64,000 bases of DNA from Sporosalibacterium faouarense (GCF_016765695.1 NZ_JAETGO010000017.1:1-64000), one strand, 5' to 3'. Positions 53,973-63,354 are shown, counted from the first letter of the stretch. Numbers and translations: made by a program. Notes: generated from the sequence alone by a model not told the origin.

Positions 53973-54566
53973 TTAAGAGAATAAAACAAAACCTAAATAA
54001 ACCCCTCCTAAAAATATAGTAACTATAAGTATAAAGTGGATTATAAACCAACCTATTCTATTGTATCTAATACTATTATAATCAATAGGGTTTCGTAGAC
54101 TGTCAGGTATAATAAAGGTGCTTATCCATTCAAAACCAATTAAAAATAACCACCACCAAGTATATGAATCCCAAAAATCCCACTTTACATTATATTCTAT
54201 TAGATTAGTATATTGCAGTGCTAAAGTTTCGAAAAGCATACCAATATGAACTAATACCCAATAGAAAGGAATTTTCCAAAGAAAGGGTTTAGGTGCATAG
54301 TTTACTCCAACTAAGACAATGAAGGGGAACATAGTTAAAACAACATCAAAAGGCATAATTGCAAATGAAGAAAACAATCTATAGGGAAAAGAATAAAATC
54401 CTAGCCTAACAAAGATGTAACAAAGAATATTTCCACTAATAGCAGTTAAAAGATAAAGGAGGCCGTATCTTCTCCAATCTTTTCTTACTATTAGATAGGA
54501 GCCAATTAAAGAAAAAGCGATAGAAAATAAAGTAAGATAGGTCTCAATATTAGACTGTAAATTCAA
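53973..54566 (-). CDS. CBO0543-family integral membrane protein
   Basis: This 197-residue protein has about six hydrophobic helices, with motifs such as IGSYLIVRKDWRRYGLLYLL and VKWDFWDSYTWWW typical of CBO0543-like membrane proteins of spore-forming Firmicutes. The function is unknown. It is the only leftward gene in the long rightward block, so it probably arrived separately or is independently regulated. Confidence 0.72.
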   Translation of the reverse strand: MNLQSNIETYLTLFSIAFSLIGSYLIVRKDWRRYGLLYLLTAISGNILCYIFVRLGFYSFPYRLFSSFAIMPFDVVLTMFPFIVLVGVNYAPKPFLWKIPFYWVLVHIGMLFETLALQYTNLIEYNVKWDFWDSYTWWWLFLIGFEWISTFIIPDSLRNPIDYNSIRYNRIGWFIIHFILIVTIFLGGVYLGFVLFS

Positions 54567-54746
54567 TTTATGTACCCCCGATCATATTAAGTTAAGGTAA
54601 TAATATTATTATTAAGAAATTACATCTTAATGATAATTATAAGCAGTTGATGTTTTTTTATACTAGTTGAATTATGGTGTTCTTTAATATTGTTCTAAAT
54701 AAGTATTTAAGCTATACTTAAATCTAGTAATCTAAAAAATGATACC

Positions 54747-54773
54747 TTGAAATCTATTTATTTATGATATAAT
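54747..54773 (+). promoter_or_regulatory. Possible promoter for the coiled-coil gene
   Basis: TTGAAA (54747-54752) and TATAAT (54768-54773) have a short 15-base spacer. They lie about 30 bases before the GTG start, in a region opened by the divergent CBO0543 gene. Confidence 0.5.
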
Positions 54774-54804
54774 TGATTTATGAATATTATAGGGAGGAAA
54801 TATT

Positions 54805-55092
54805 GTGGATGAAAAAGTACTTGCCTTGTTAGAGAAAATGTATATAGAAATGCAGGAAATGAAAACAGGTTTAAAAACAGAAATGCAAGAAATGAAAACT
54901 GAGCTGAGAACAGAAATGCAACAAGGATTTGTTAAACTTGAGCATAAGATAGATGAAAATCATAAAGCACTTTACGATGGATATAAACAAAGTATTGAAG
55001 GCATAAATGAAACAAGAGAAAAATTAGATAAATTAACTGATAAAGTAGATAATCAAGAAATTAAGCTACAAGTACTGAGGACTGTAAAATAA
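54805..55092 (+). CDS. Coiled-coil protein, 95 residues
   Basis: This fully helical protein has near-repeats MQEMKTGLKTE and MQEMKTELRTEMQQ in the first 40 residues and then a heptad pattern, giving a two- or three-stranded coiled coil. It is a common type of small Firmicute protein of unknown function. It starts at GTG after AGGGAGGAAA, has its own promoter-like sequence and is closed by a terminator, so it is an independent unit. Confidence 0.7.
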   Translation: MDEKVLALLEKMYIEMQEMKTGLKTEMQEMKTELRTEMQQGFVKLEHKIDENHKALYDGYKQSIEGINETREKLDKLTDKVDNQEIKLQVLRTVK

Positions 55093-55121
55093 ATCATGGA
55101 TATTTATTATTTAAAACGATA

Positions 55122-55169
55122 GAAAGAAGCTTCATAGTATGAATATGAGGCTTCTTTTTTATTTTTTTC
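55122..55169 (+). terminator. Terminator after the coiled-coil gene
   Basis: AAAGAAGCTTCATA and TATGAGGCTTCTTT form a stem with one mismatch region, followed by TTTTATTTTTTT. It separates this gene from the secretion genes. Confidence 0.85.
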
Positions 55170-55188
55170 TAAAAAGGGGGTGTAATTA

Positions 55189-57000
55189 ATGCTTAAGAAA
55201 TTAGGGAAGTTAAAGTGGGTAATTTCAATAGTATCTTCACTAGCTCCAGTGGTGCTGGGAGTGATTCTTTTAGCAGCTCCTATAGCTGGATTATATAAAG
55301 CTAAATCATATTTTATGAATCTTTTCTTTGGAAATGACAAGGAGGAAGAAGGTATAGTCTTAAGTCTGGATATAGAACCAAAGAAGCTTGAAGAAATATT
55401 AGCTAAGGTAGATAGGAAAGCATATGAAGAACTTAACTTACCAATATCACTAGACGAAATCAATAGCTTCCTAGACAGAGAAAAGAGTACATATTCCGAT
55501 AATACTTTTTATTATAAAAAAGTTAGAGTCAGAGATGTAAGAAAGTACGATAGAAAGGATAACAGGACTATAAGACATAGTAATAAAATGTTAGGCTATG
55601 AGCCTTTAAAACAAGATTTTAAGGAGTTAGAGTACGAATATAGACTTCCTTGGCAGATAATATATGGAGCAAACTTCTATAAAAGTGAAGATGTAACTGA
55701 AGGTACAATGAAAGCTTTAATGCCTAAGTTTGTATATGTTTATCCTTACTCTAATCATAGTATTCCTTTTCCCAAGTCTAAAACTGCTGATGAGCAAACA
55801 GGATATGATGCTGAGAGTAAAACAGCTAAAAATCATATTATCAAGATAGATAAGTCCCTTACGATCCCATATGATGAAGAACACTCAAGATTTCTAGATG
55901 AAGATAATATGTATCTAGATAGTGAAGATAGTGACTATGGGAGGTTTGAAGAAGTAACAGAGACCAGGATAAAAAGAGAAGTAAGTATAAAAGAGACTAG
56001 TAGTGAAACAGGGAATACCACTACAAAGGAAAAAAGCAGGACAACAACTAAATATATTGAAAAGACATACCCTAAATTCAAATTACAAGGAGTAGATACT
56101 CCACTTAAGACATTAAAGTTTATTTATGAAAGGAAGCAAATGTTAAATGAGCTATATGACTATGATTACGATAGAGATAAGGTACTAGATGATAATGGAA
56201 ATATTATTGAAATAACAACAAGAACATGGAGATATAGAAGTTTTGACAAAATAGTTTTAAAAGACATTATAGAGACAGACAATTCAACTAGATTTGCAAA
56301 CTTTTTAGAAGAGATAGAAATAGGCGTAGATGGAGCTAATGAATTTAAAAACATTGTATCTTTATTTCCAGCTGGTTATTATGTGGCAGCAGATATACAA
56401 GGGAGTTATATTAATCAGTACCTGGATGGAGAGAGTTGGTTAACTGATATAAATGGATATTCATTTGGGTTTTTAGAAGATATAGTAATAGAGCCTTCTG
56501 AGTTATTATTACCTATACCAAGGTTTTCTCAAATAGACAAGAGATGGGCTAACTTACCCTATGGGGATTCTACTATAGGCAGAGCTGGGTGTGGACCAAC
56601 GAGTGCATCGATGGTTTTGACAGGTTTATTAGATAAGGTTATTTCTCCTGTTGAAGCTGTTAAGTTTGCAATTGACAATAGATGTAAAGTAGAATCAGGA
56701 ACCTCATGGAATTACTTCTCTCTTATAGGTAAGCACTATAACATCGATGTACAGCAACTAGATCCTAAAAACTATAGAATGGTTTTAGAAGAGCTAAAGA
56801 AGGGGAATCCAGTAATAGCTAGTATGGGGCCAGGACATTTTACCTCAGCAGGCCACTATATAGTTTTAACTGGAATAGATGAGGATAATTTGATTATAGT
56901 TAATGATTCCTATGACCCATTAGGTATAAAAAATAGAAGTTGGGATTTTAAGATAATTTTAAGTGAAGCTAAACAATTCTTTGTATTTAAAAAGACTTAA
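55189..57000 (+). CDS. Membrane-anchored C39-like cysteine peptidase of the transfer block
   Basis: This 603-residue protein has an N-terminal membrane helix (about 10-32), a long charged region (about 60-430) and a C-terminal papain-like Peptidase_C39_2 domain. Its catalytic residues are Cys468 in AGCGPTSASM, His556 in GHYIVLTG and an Asp near 574 in VNDSYD. Conjugation systems of Gram-positive bacteria carry a wall hydrolase (VirB1/TcpG/Orf14 type) here; this enzyme may open peptidoglycan or process a surface protein. The ribosome site GGGGGTGTAATTA contains the same GGTGTAATTA motif as the repeats near 63.4-63.9 kb. Confidence 0.72.
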   Translation: MLKKLGKLKWVISIVSSLAPVVLGVILLAAPIAGLYKAKSYFMNLFFGNDKEEEGIVLSLDIEPKKLEEILAKVDRKAYEELNLPISLDEINSFLDREKSTYSDNTFYYKKVRVRDVRKYDRKDNRTIRHSNKMLGYEPLKQDFKELEYEYRLPWQIIYGANFYKSEDVTEGTMKALMPKFVYVYPYSNHSIPFPKSKTADEQTGYDAESKTAKNHIIKIDKSLTIPYDEEHSRFLDEDNMYLDSEDSDYGRFEEVTETRIKREVSIKETSSETGNTTTKEKSRTTTKYIEKTYPKFKLQGVDTPLKTLKFIYERKQMLNELYDYDYDRDKVLDDNGNIIEITTRTWRYRSFDKIVLKDIIETDNSTRFANFLEEIEIGVDGANEFKNIVSLFPAGYYVAADIQGSYINQYLDGESWLTDINGYSFGFLEDIVIEPSELLLPIPRFSQIDKRWANLPYGDSTIGRAGCGPTSASMVLTGLLDKVISPVEAVKFAIDNRCKVESGTSWNYFSLIGKHYNIDVQQLDPKNYRMVLEELKKGNPVIASMGPGHFTSAGHYIVLTGIDEDNLIIVNDSYDPLGIKNRSWDFKIILSEAKQFFVFKKT

Positions 57001-57009
57001 AATCACAAC

Positions 57010-57036
57010 GGACCCCTACTTCAAAAGCAGGAGTCC
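57010..57036 (+). other. Hairpin after the C39 gene
   Basis: GGACCCCT (57010-57017) pairs with AGGAGTCC (57029-57036) with one mismatch. It lies ten bases after the stop codon and has only a TATATATA tail, so it is a weak terminator or processing site. GC-rich sequence continues to about 57080 with no gene. Confidence 0.4.
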
Positions 57037-57175
57037 TATATATAAATGGGCCTTTGGCCTTCCTGGGGGGATAGGAAGATTGATTGTCAATTATATAGTA
57101 ACAAATAAATATGATGAAAATATGAACATCATATTAATAAATAATAACATTTAGAAATGAGGAGGATTTACTAAT

Positions 57176-57451
57176 ATGACACTTAAAGAATTTAAAGAAG
57201 CAAAATGTGATAAATTACTGAAGTATGGTGCAAATAAAGACTATCTATGGCTTACTGAATGTACAACTGTAGAAGACTTTATAAGCATGTATGGACGTGA
57301 CCTTGCTGAAGATTTAGAACTATTAGAGTATAAATACGTTCTATATTATCATGAAAGTGGCAGTGTTAATGCCATAGGAGGCTTTAACAATCAGGAAGAA
57401 TTTGAAAAAGCTTGTGAGTATGTAGGGAATTATTTAGATGCTCCATATTAA
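57176..57451 (+). CDS. Hypothetical acidic protein, 91 residues
   Basis: This soluble acidic alpha/beta protein has several Tyr and a C-terminal GGFNNQEEFEKACEYV helix. No family was recognised. The start is ATG with GGAGGATTTACTAAT before it. It is one of two small genes between the wall peptidase and the VirB8-like candidate. Confidence 0.55.
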   Translation: MTLKEFKEAKCDKLLKYGANKDYLWLTECTTVEDFISMYGRDLAEDLELLEYKYVLYYHESGSVNAIGGFNNQEEFEKACEYVGNYLDAPY

Positions 57452-57490
57452 GAAAAAAGACTTTAATAGTTGTAAGGGAGGAACTAATGG

Positions 57491-57718
57491 ATGAATTATA
57501 TTGAGATAGACCATAGTAAAGTAGATGGATATGATAAAATGTCCAGAAAAGCTAAGGAAATATTTAATGCTGTATATAAGAAACATAATTCTAGTATTGG
57601 TATGGATAGTAAAGGACAATGGGTTCCAACTAAGGTTAAAGAACACAGCAGTTTATTAAAAGTTCACTTTAACAATAGAGAATGGTTACACTATAGTTAT
57701 AATTATACTTGGTATTAA
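57491..57718 (+). CDS. Hypothetical basic protein, 75 residues
   Basis: This small basic protein is rich in His, Lys and Tyr and ends in LHYSYNYTWY. The ATG at 57491 follows GGGAGGAACTA; an overlapping ATG at 57487 opens only a five-codon frame. No known domain was recognised. The product is predicted to be soluble. Confidence 0.5.
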   Translation: MNYIEIDHSKVDGYDKMSRKAKEIFNAVYKKHNSSIGMDSKGQWVPTKVKEHSSLLKVHFNNREWLHYSYNYTWY

Positions 57719-57732
57719 TTTAAGGAGGAAAT

Positions 57733-58416
57733 ATGGAAGAATCAAAGGGTAAGAAAATAAAGAAGATATTGTACATATTGCTGGCCATAGGGACAGTTTT
57801 TTTTATTTCCTTTTTAATCTATACTATGGTCCAGTATTTGGAGGTGGCAAGAAGGGTGGAAAAGCAAAGGAATCATATAGAAGAAATTAAGGAGTTTCAA
57901 AGAAGTTCAGAAATAGAAAGCATAGTAAGTGATGATGTAGACTCCAGGAGTAATAAGGGTGGAGCTTTAAAAGAAAAACATAGAATAACTTCAGGTGGAA
58001 TAGATATATCCAATGAAATATACATAGAAAATTCCCATATGCTCCTGGAATATTTCACTTATGAAGAGTATGTAAAAATAAAAGAAAATATATCGAAAGT
58101 GATCCTTCTAATTCTTCCTGAATTAAACGATTTACACCAGGAAGAAATAGAAGGATATTTTAATGAAAATTATCAGGATATTGCAAATCATTTAGGGGTA
58201 GATACTCTAGAAAATTTTCATAAATATCTAGATAGGATAAGGATACTTAAGAATAAAGAAATAGATAGAGTATATATCGATATGAATTCTATTGAGTCTT
58301 ACGAAGGTATTTCATACTTTGACTTACGGATCATAGCTAAAGATGGAGTTAAGGAAACATTTAAAACTAAAGTTGTGAAAATAGAAGAGATATTCAATGT
58401 AATGGTCACAAGATAG
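57733..58416 (+). CDS. VirB8/TcpC-like single-helix protein (candidate)
   Basis: This 227-residue protein has one N-terminal membrane helix (about 12-35), a short coiled linker and a C-terminal globular domain (about 95-227). The order of helices and strands in that domain (FNENYQDIANHLGVDTLENF and onward, then IDRVYIDMNSIES, and YFDLRIIAKDGVKETFKTK) is compatible with the NTF2-like fold of VirB8 and TcpC. It stands right before the VirB6-like gene, as in other conjugation clusters. Identification is structural guesswork. Confidence 0.45.
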   Translation: MEESKGKKIKKILYILLAIGTVFFISFLIYTMVQYLEVARRVEKQRNHIEEIKEFQRSSEIESIVSDDVDSRSNKGGALKEKHRITSGGIDISNEIYIENSHMLLEYFTYEEYVKIKENISKVILLILPELNDLHQEEIEGYFNENYQDIANHLGVDTLENFHKYLDRIRILKNKEIDRVYIDMNSIESYEGISYFDLRIIAKDGVKETFKTKVVKIEEIFNVMVTR

Positions 58417-58435
58417 CATGAAGGGAGGGCAAAGA

Positions 58436-60745
58436 ATGAAAAGCAAGAGAATATATATAATATTAGGCATATTTCTATCTATACCAGGAGTAGTATTTGC
58501 CGACGATGGTGGTTGGTTCTCAAAACTCATGGAGAAGTTTACAGGATTAACCCTGGAGAAAGCTTTTGAAGGTTCATCAAGTCTTATAACTAAATGGGTA
58601 CTACAAACACCATATTTAATTAATTATGAGTGGATACAAAAGGTATGGTGGTTCTGCTTTATAATTTCTATAATAATGTTAGGAGTTGGAGCAGGTATAA
58701 GTGTAGTCAAGCTATTTGCTGGTTGGACTGCTGCTGGAGCAGTGTTGACATCGATACTTATAGCTTTTGTTGGTTCTACATTATCTTTATATGGTTCAGA
58801 TAAGCTCATTTCTGGCATTAACTTTGCGACCAATGAGCTAGTAAATGGTACATTGGTCACAGAATACTATAGGGGTGAGAACCAAAAAGCTATACTCGAG
58901 GAAGGTTTAGATGAAGATGATATAGGTTTTGATTCCTTTGAAGGAAAAGCTTTAATGAAGGTATCCTTTGGGGGGAATCTAACAGATGAAGAAGAGCTAT
59001 ATAAGACCTTCACTGGAAATGGAGGTGGAGGAATCATATTAATGATTTGGGGAATGCTTGTATTATTTCTCATAGGACTATTTGGTCAGATTAGATATGG
59101 AATCATCGGACTGCTGGCAGGAATAGCTCCATTTTGGTTTTCATCAAGTGCCTTTACAGGAGATTCAAGGCCAGCTGTAGGATACATAAATTTATTTGTC
59201 AGGAGTGTATTATTATCTGGAATATTTGATATTGCATGGTTATTTGCTACTTATACAAATAGGTCATTAGAATTTGCTGATTTAGGAAGACAAAGTATTT
59301 CGTGTTTAATATATACCATTGCATTAGTTGCTGCCATTTGGTTTTGGTTTAGGTGGGTTGTGAAGGCTGCCATTAAGCCTGCTACACTAGCTGGAGGAGC
59401 AGTTCAAAAGCATTATGGTAAAATGGGGTCTAAAATTGGTAAAGCAATGGAAGGTGTAGGAGCAAGATTTGGAATGGAAACTTTAGAAGTTAAGGGTGGA
59501 GAGATAAGAGCAACAGGGGAAGAAAGAAGTAAAATAGCAAGTGAAAAAAGAGCTGGAGATTTCACAGGAAATACAAAAGATAGGTTAGCACAAGCAAGAA
59601 ATAAGTACCGATATGAAACATATAGTAAAAAGGCTAAGCAGGATATAGTTAAGGACTTCCAATATGGAAGTGGAGGAATGGTTAGAAAAATGGATGAGGT
59701 GGATACATTAGGAATAAATGAAAATGAGCTTGTTAATATGATAAGAAATAAGAATCTTGGTAGTGTAGTTAGAACAGAAAATGGCAAGGTTTTAGTTGAC
59801 CAAAAGGCTAAACACAAGGTGGATAGCCTTATTAAAGATTCGTATTCAAGTGAACATATTCAATCTAAAGAATTTAATGGAGATAAGGGATATTTACTAA
59901 AAGGTGTAGACCAACATGCTGATGAACTATTAGCACTCCTAAAAGAAGAAAATATTAAACATAAAGATATTAATAATGTAGTTGTGACCAAGGAAGTTAT
60001 AAAGGCTTTAGAAGAAAGAGTTAAAGAGATAGAACCATTTGATAATAGTAAATTACAGAAACTACCTGAAGGCAAAGTAAGTATTAAGATAGAGAATATT
60101 AAGGAGTTAGAAAAAGCAGAAAGGATGCTTAGTAATAACAAAGTTAAATTCTCTAATGAGGGTGGATATTTGATGTTTGATGAACAAAGATATAAGAATA
60201 TGCTTCATAAAACCGATATCACCAGGGATCTTTTAAAGAATAAGAACAATGATGGTGAGATTGAATATAATTTTGAGTATAAATTTGATGATAATAAGAG
60301 AAAGCAATTAATGGACACTCTTAAGGACCTAGATGTAAGCTATAAAGAAAAGGAAATCCTATGGGTTGATGAAGATAGCAAAGATAGAGTTCTAGATAAG
60401 ATTGTTACAGTTGAAAAAACTAAGAGAAAAAGGGAGCATAAGCAGTATGCTAATCTGCAGCTTGGGAAAGGACAATTCTATGATGATATTTATGAAGAGA
60501 TAAATAAAAAATATCCTGAAGCTATTTTAAATAAAGGCAGTAGAAATAAAAATCAAGGAAATATAATCATTGATAATGAGTATATGGAGAAGATCAAAGA
60601 TATTGTTAAGGATTATGAGAATAAAACACCATACTGGAAGGATTCAACTGGTGCATATTATTATATTGACAGCAAGCTCAAGATGGTAGTTAAACATTTA
60701 AATCCACCTGGGAACGGAAGATATATGGGTTTATATAAAGAATAG
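58436..60745 (+). CDS. VirB6/TrbL-like polytopic membrane protein with long cytoplasmic tail
   Basis: This 769-residue protein has a signal-like N-terminus (1-24, ending VVFADDGG) and about six membrane helices before residue 315. These resemble VirB6/TrbL channel proteins; one cluster reads GGGIILMIWGMLVLFLIGLFG. The C-terminal 440 residues are charged and contain about five repeats of roughly 75 residues, each a helix plus strands with patterns like LLKEENIKHKDIN and MLSNNKVKFSNEGG. ATG at 58436 follows GGGAGGG; an in-frame ATG 18 bases earlier is upstream of that site. VirB3- and VirB4-like genes follow. Confidence 0.72.
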   Translation: MKSKRIYIILGIFLSIPGVVFADDGGWFSKLMEKFTGLTLEKAFEGSSSLITKWVLQTPYLINYEWIQKVWWFCFIISIIMLGVGAGISVVKLFAGWTAAGAVLTSILIAFVGSTLSLYGSDKLISGINFATNELVNGTLVTEYYRGENQKAILEEGLDEDDIGFDSFEGKALMKVSFGGNLTDEEELYKTFTGNGGGGIILMIWGMLVLFLIGLFGQIRYGIIGLLAGIAPFWFSSSAFTGDSRPAVGYINLFVRSVLLSGIFDIAWLFATYTNRSLEFADLGRQSISCLIYTIALVAAIWFWFRWVVKAAIKPATLAGGAVQKHYGKMGSKIGKAMEGVGARFGMETLEVKGGEIRATGEERSKIASEKRAGDFTGNTKDRLAQARNKYRYETYSKKAKQDIVKDFQYGSGGMVRKMDEVDTLGINENELVNMIRNKNLGSVVRTENGKVLVDQKAKHKVDSLIKDSYSSEHIQSKEFNGDKGYLLKGVDQHADELLALLKEENIKHKDINNVVVTKEVIKALEERVKEIEPFDNSKLQKLPEGKVSIKIENIKELEKAERMLSNNKVKFSNEGGYLMFDEQRYKNMLHKTDITRDLLKNKNNDGEIEYNFEYKFDDNKRKQLMDTLKDLDVSYKEKEILWVDEDSKDRVLDKIVTVEKTKRKREHKQYANLQLGKGQFYDDIYEEINKKYPEAILNKGSRNKNQGNIIIDNEYMEKIKDIVKDYENKTPYWKDSTGAYYYIDSKLKMVVKHLNPPGNGRYMGLYKE

Positions 60746-60761
60746 AATGGAGGATTAATAT

Positions 60762-61538
60762 ATGGCACTTAGAGAAAGATTTGTATCTGCAGATATTCAG
60801 GAAGATATAAAAATAATGAAAGTATTTCCAATGGGGGCTTTAAAGTGGCTAATAGCAGTTTTTATAATATCTATTATAGTCTCTTTTATATTTTTTGGTC
60901 CTATAATGAGAATTGTATTTGTAATAGGTTCAAGCTTTATGACAGTTTTTATTTTCTCAGCTGATATACCAAATCAAACAAGGAAAGTGAAAAGTTACTT
61001 TAGCTCAAAACATAAAATTAAAAATTTTAATTCAGTTATAGGAATTGATGAGTTTGATGCCATCTCCAAGAAAGATTCAAAGGAGATGGTATTTTTAGAA
61101 TACGAAGTTGAGCCTTGGGAAGTGTCTGAAGAAGGAACAAAGGAAGCTAAAGCTAGAAAGTTTGCTCAAGATGTAATGGCTGCAGTAAGTCTAGGAGGAG
61201 AAGTATCTATATATGCAACATGCTCTAGCGAAGATACAAACGTACTTGAACGTAGATTAGAGAATCTAGAAAACTTATCAGGAGGAGTAAAGAAACTTGA
61301 AAACAATAGGATTGAACATCACTATAAGTTATCTAGATTTGCCAGTAAAACAAAATATAAGATTAGAATCGAAAGAGATACAAAGAAAAACATTGAGGAA
61401 GAAGTAGAAGACATAGGCGAAATGATAAGCTTTGATGGACAAGTTATTGGCGGGGACTCAGTTAAAGAATATATTAAAAATCAGCTAACTCCTGATTCTA
61501 AAATAAAAAGGGGTAAAGGAGGAGACATAAATGATTGA
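60762..61538 (+). CDS. VirB3/PrgI/TcpE-like membrane protein
   Basis: This 258-residue protein has two closely spaced N-terminal membrane helices (about 28-47 and 49-68) and a soluble remainder. This is the layout of PrgI/VirB3-type proteins that accompany VirB4, though the soluble part is longer than usual and may include a VirB4 N-domain-like segment (residues 90-250). It overlaps the VirB4 gene by eight bases, showing translational coupling with the ATPase. Confidence 0.6.
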   Translation: MALRERFVSADIQEDIKIMKVFPMGALKWLIAVFIISIIVSFIFFGPIMRIVFVIGSSFMTVFIFSADIPNQTRKVKSYFSSKHKIKNFNSVIGIDEFDAISKKDSKEMVFLEYEVEPWEVSEEGTKEAKARKFAQDVMAAVSLGGEVSIYATCSSEDTNVLERRLENLENLSGGVKKLENNRIEHHYKLSRFASKTKYKIRIERDTKKNIEEEVEDIGEMISFDGQVIGGDSVKEYIKNQLTPDSKIKRGKGGDIND

Positions 61539-63354
61539 TTTAAAGTTGATGTATAAGAAGGCAAAACTAAATGATACCTATGTAACAACATTACTGATTA
61601 CAGACTTTCCAGATAGAGCTGTGCCAGGATTTATATATAACCTTACTCATGGAGAGTTTGCACATACTAAAGATGAAAACAAAAGGATTAGTGTTAATGT
61701 TGCTACCCATATAAGAAAAGCTCAGGTAAAGTTTGATTGGCAAATGAATGCTAAAATGAATAGACTTGATAGGAATATTAATGCTTCAAACACAGGGAAG
61801 ATAAGTGACAAGCCTAGGGAAGAAGAAGTTAAGGCTTTAAATAGTATCCTTCATTTTAGGGATGGTTCAGGAAGTGATAAATATGTAGAGCTATTCTTGT
61901 TAGTAACTATATCTTCAGATGATAAAAGACTATTTAGAAGAAGACTGAGAAGTTTAAAGAACATGCTTAAAGACAGTATGAAAATGAAATATAAAGAACT
62001 TGCTATGGAACAACACTTAGCATTGTCGGCTGCATGGGCTGGAGGAAACAAAAAATTATTAGATAAATATCATGGAAGAATAATGGATATGGATACTTTA
62101 GCTGCCTTTTATCCTTTCTTAGATGGTTCTATAAGCCATAAAAAAGGCTGTTACATTGGTCATAGAACTAAAGATGGCACTGCAGTATATAAATCCTTTA
62201 CAGATACACCTGATGACCAGAACTTTATTGTAACAGGAAGAACTGGATGGGGTAAGTCAACAGAACTTAAAGCTTTGGTTGAATCAATGGAAAATCAAGG
62301 AATGAAGGGATATATTTACGATGTTGATGGTGAGTATTATGAATTATGTCAGGAGTTAGGAGGACTATGGATAGACCTCACCCAGGGAAGTGGAAAATTC
62401 ATTGATCCAACTTACATAGAGAATTCAATTTTTAATGAAATAGACCCAACAAACTTGAGTGAGACTGACTATAAAAAGGCTAAAGAAGCCGACGATGCAA
62501 GATATTCAGAAGCTTCTCACAATACTTTAGGAGTTATCGGGTTATTAGTTGATAAATTCACTGCTAAGAAAAGAAATGCTGCTGCATATGCACTTTTAAA
62601 AATGTGGGAAAATGCAGGAATTAAAGAAGAAGAACCAAGCACCTGGAGTACTAGGGAAGGTTTAGGAATTCATAAGTGGTATGAAATACTAAAGGAGCAT
62701 GCTAATTCAGATGATGAAGATATTCTCCATAAAGAAGGAGCTAGATTACTTCATGAAGATTTATGGAATTACTTTGAAGGGGTTGATAAAAACTTATTTA
62801 AAAATGCAATCTCTCCTGATTATATAAAGAATACTGAGTTAGTAGTATTTCATGTTGCTTCAACCATAGAAAACGCTTTGGATCAGCAAATTGGTGCTGC
62901 CAAAATGGTAATGGCATCCCACATGGCCTGGGAGCAGATAAAAAGGGACAGGCTTAAAAAACAGAAGTTTAGCTTTTCAATATATGAAGAAGTTCAAAGA
63001 CTTATAAAGAATGATTATGCTGCCATGTCAATATATAGGGATACTACAACAGGAAGAAAGTTTAATCTCCAATGTATGATTGGTTTTAATGACCCATCAA
63101 TCCTCTTTCCTGATAATAAGGGATTATGGGACAATACAAAATACAAAATACTCTTTACACTAGAGAAAAACACAATAGAAGAGTTAGCTGATAATGGAGC
63201 TATGCCAAGGGAAGTAATAGACGAGTGGTTACAGCTCGAAAAGTATCAATTTATACTAGCTGAGAAAACTGAGAAAGGTAATGCATATGACATTTTAAGG
63301 GCAGAGCTTCCTGATAGTGAACTTAAGTTATCAAAGACCAGGGGACTTAATTAA
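61531..63354 (+). CDS. virB4: VirB4/TraE-family conjugation ATPase
   Basis: This is the energy-providing ATPase of type IV secretion and conjugation (HerA/FtsK-like fold), 607 residues. Walker A GRTGWGKST is at 236-244, followed by the family's GYIYDVDGEYYELC strand. Walker B with the Glu pair is in FSIYEEVQR near 485, and the C-terminal motif FNLQCMIGFNDP follows. The N-terminal 210 residues form the membrane-complex-binding domain. It is the clearest evidence that the block transfers DNA or protein. It starts at ATG with AAAGGAGGAG. Confidence 0.9.
   Translation: MIDLKLMYKKAKLNDTYVTTLLITDFPDRAVPGFIYNLTHGEFAHTKDENKRISVNVATHIRKAQVKFDWQMNAKMNRLDRNINASNTGKISDKPREEEVKALNSILHFRDGSGSDKYVELFLLVTISSDDKRLFRRRLRSLKNMLKDSMKMKYKELAMEQHLALSAAWAGGNKKLLDKYHGRIMDMDTLAAFYPFLDGSISHKKGCYIGHRTKDGTAVYKSFTDTPDDQNFIVTGRTGWGKSTELKALVESMENQGMKGYIYDVDGEYYELCQELGGLWIDLTQGSGKFIDPTYIENSIFNEIDPTNLSETDYKKAKEADDARYSEASHNTLGVIGLLVDKFTAKKRNAAAYALLKMWENAGIKEEEPSTWSTREGLGIHKWYEILKEHANSDDEDILHKEGARLLHEDLWNYFEGVDKNLFKNAISPDYIKNTELVVFHVASTIENALDQQIGAAKMVMASHMAWEQIKRDRLKKQKFSFSIYEEVQRLIKNDYAAMSIYRDTTTGRKFNLQCMIGFNDPSILFPDNKGLWDNTKYKILFTLEKNTIEELADNGAMPREVIDEWLQLEKYQFILAEKTEKGNAYDILRAELPDSELKLSKTRGLN

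Noticed and set aside
56963-57154. 63-codon frame running out of the end of the C39 gene
   Set aside because: It overlaps the C39 gene in another frame, has no ribosome site and covers a hairpin; it is probably chance.
59413-59817. Minus-strand frame of 134 codons inside the VirB6-like gene
   Set aside because: No ribosome site; hydrophobic composition arises from reading Lys/Glu-rich coding DNA backwards.
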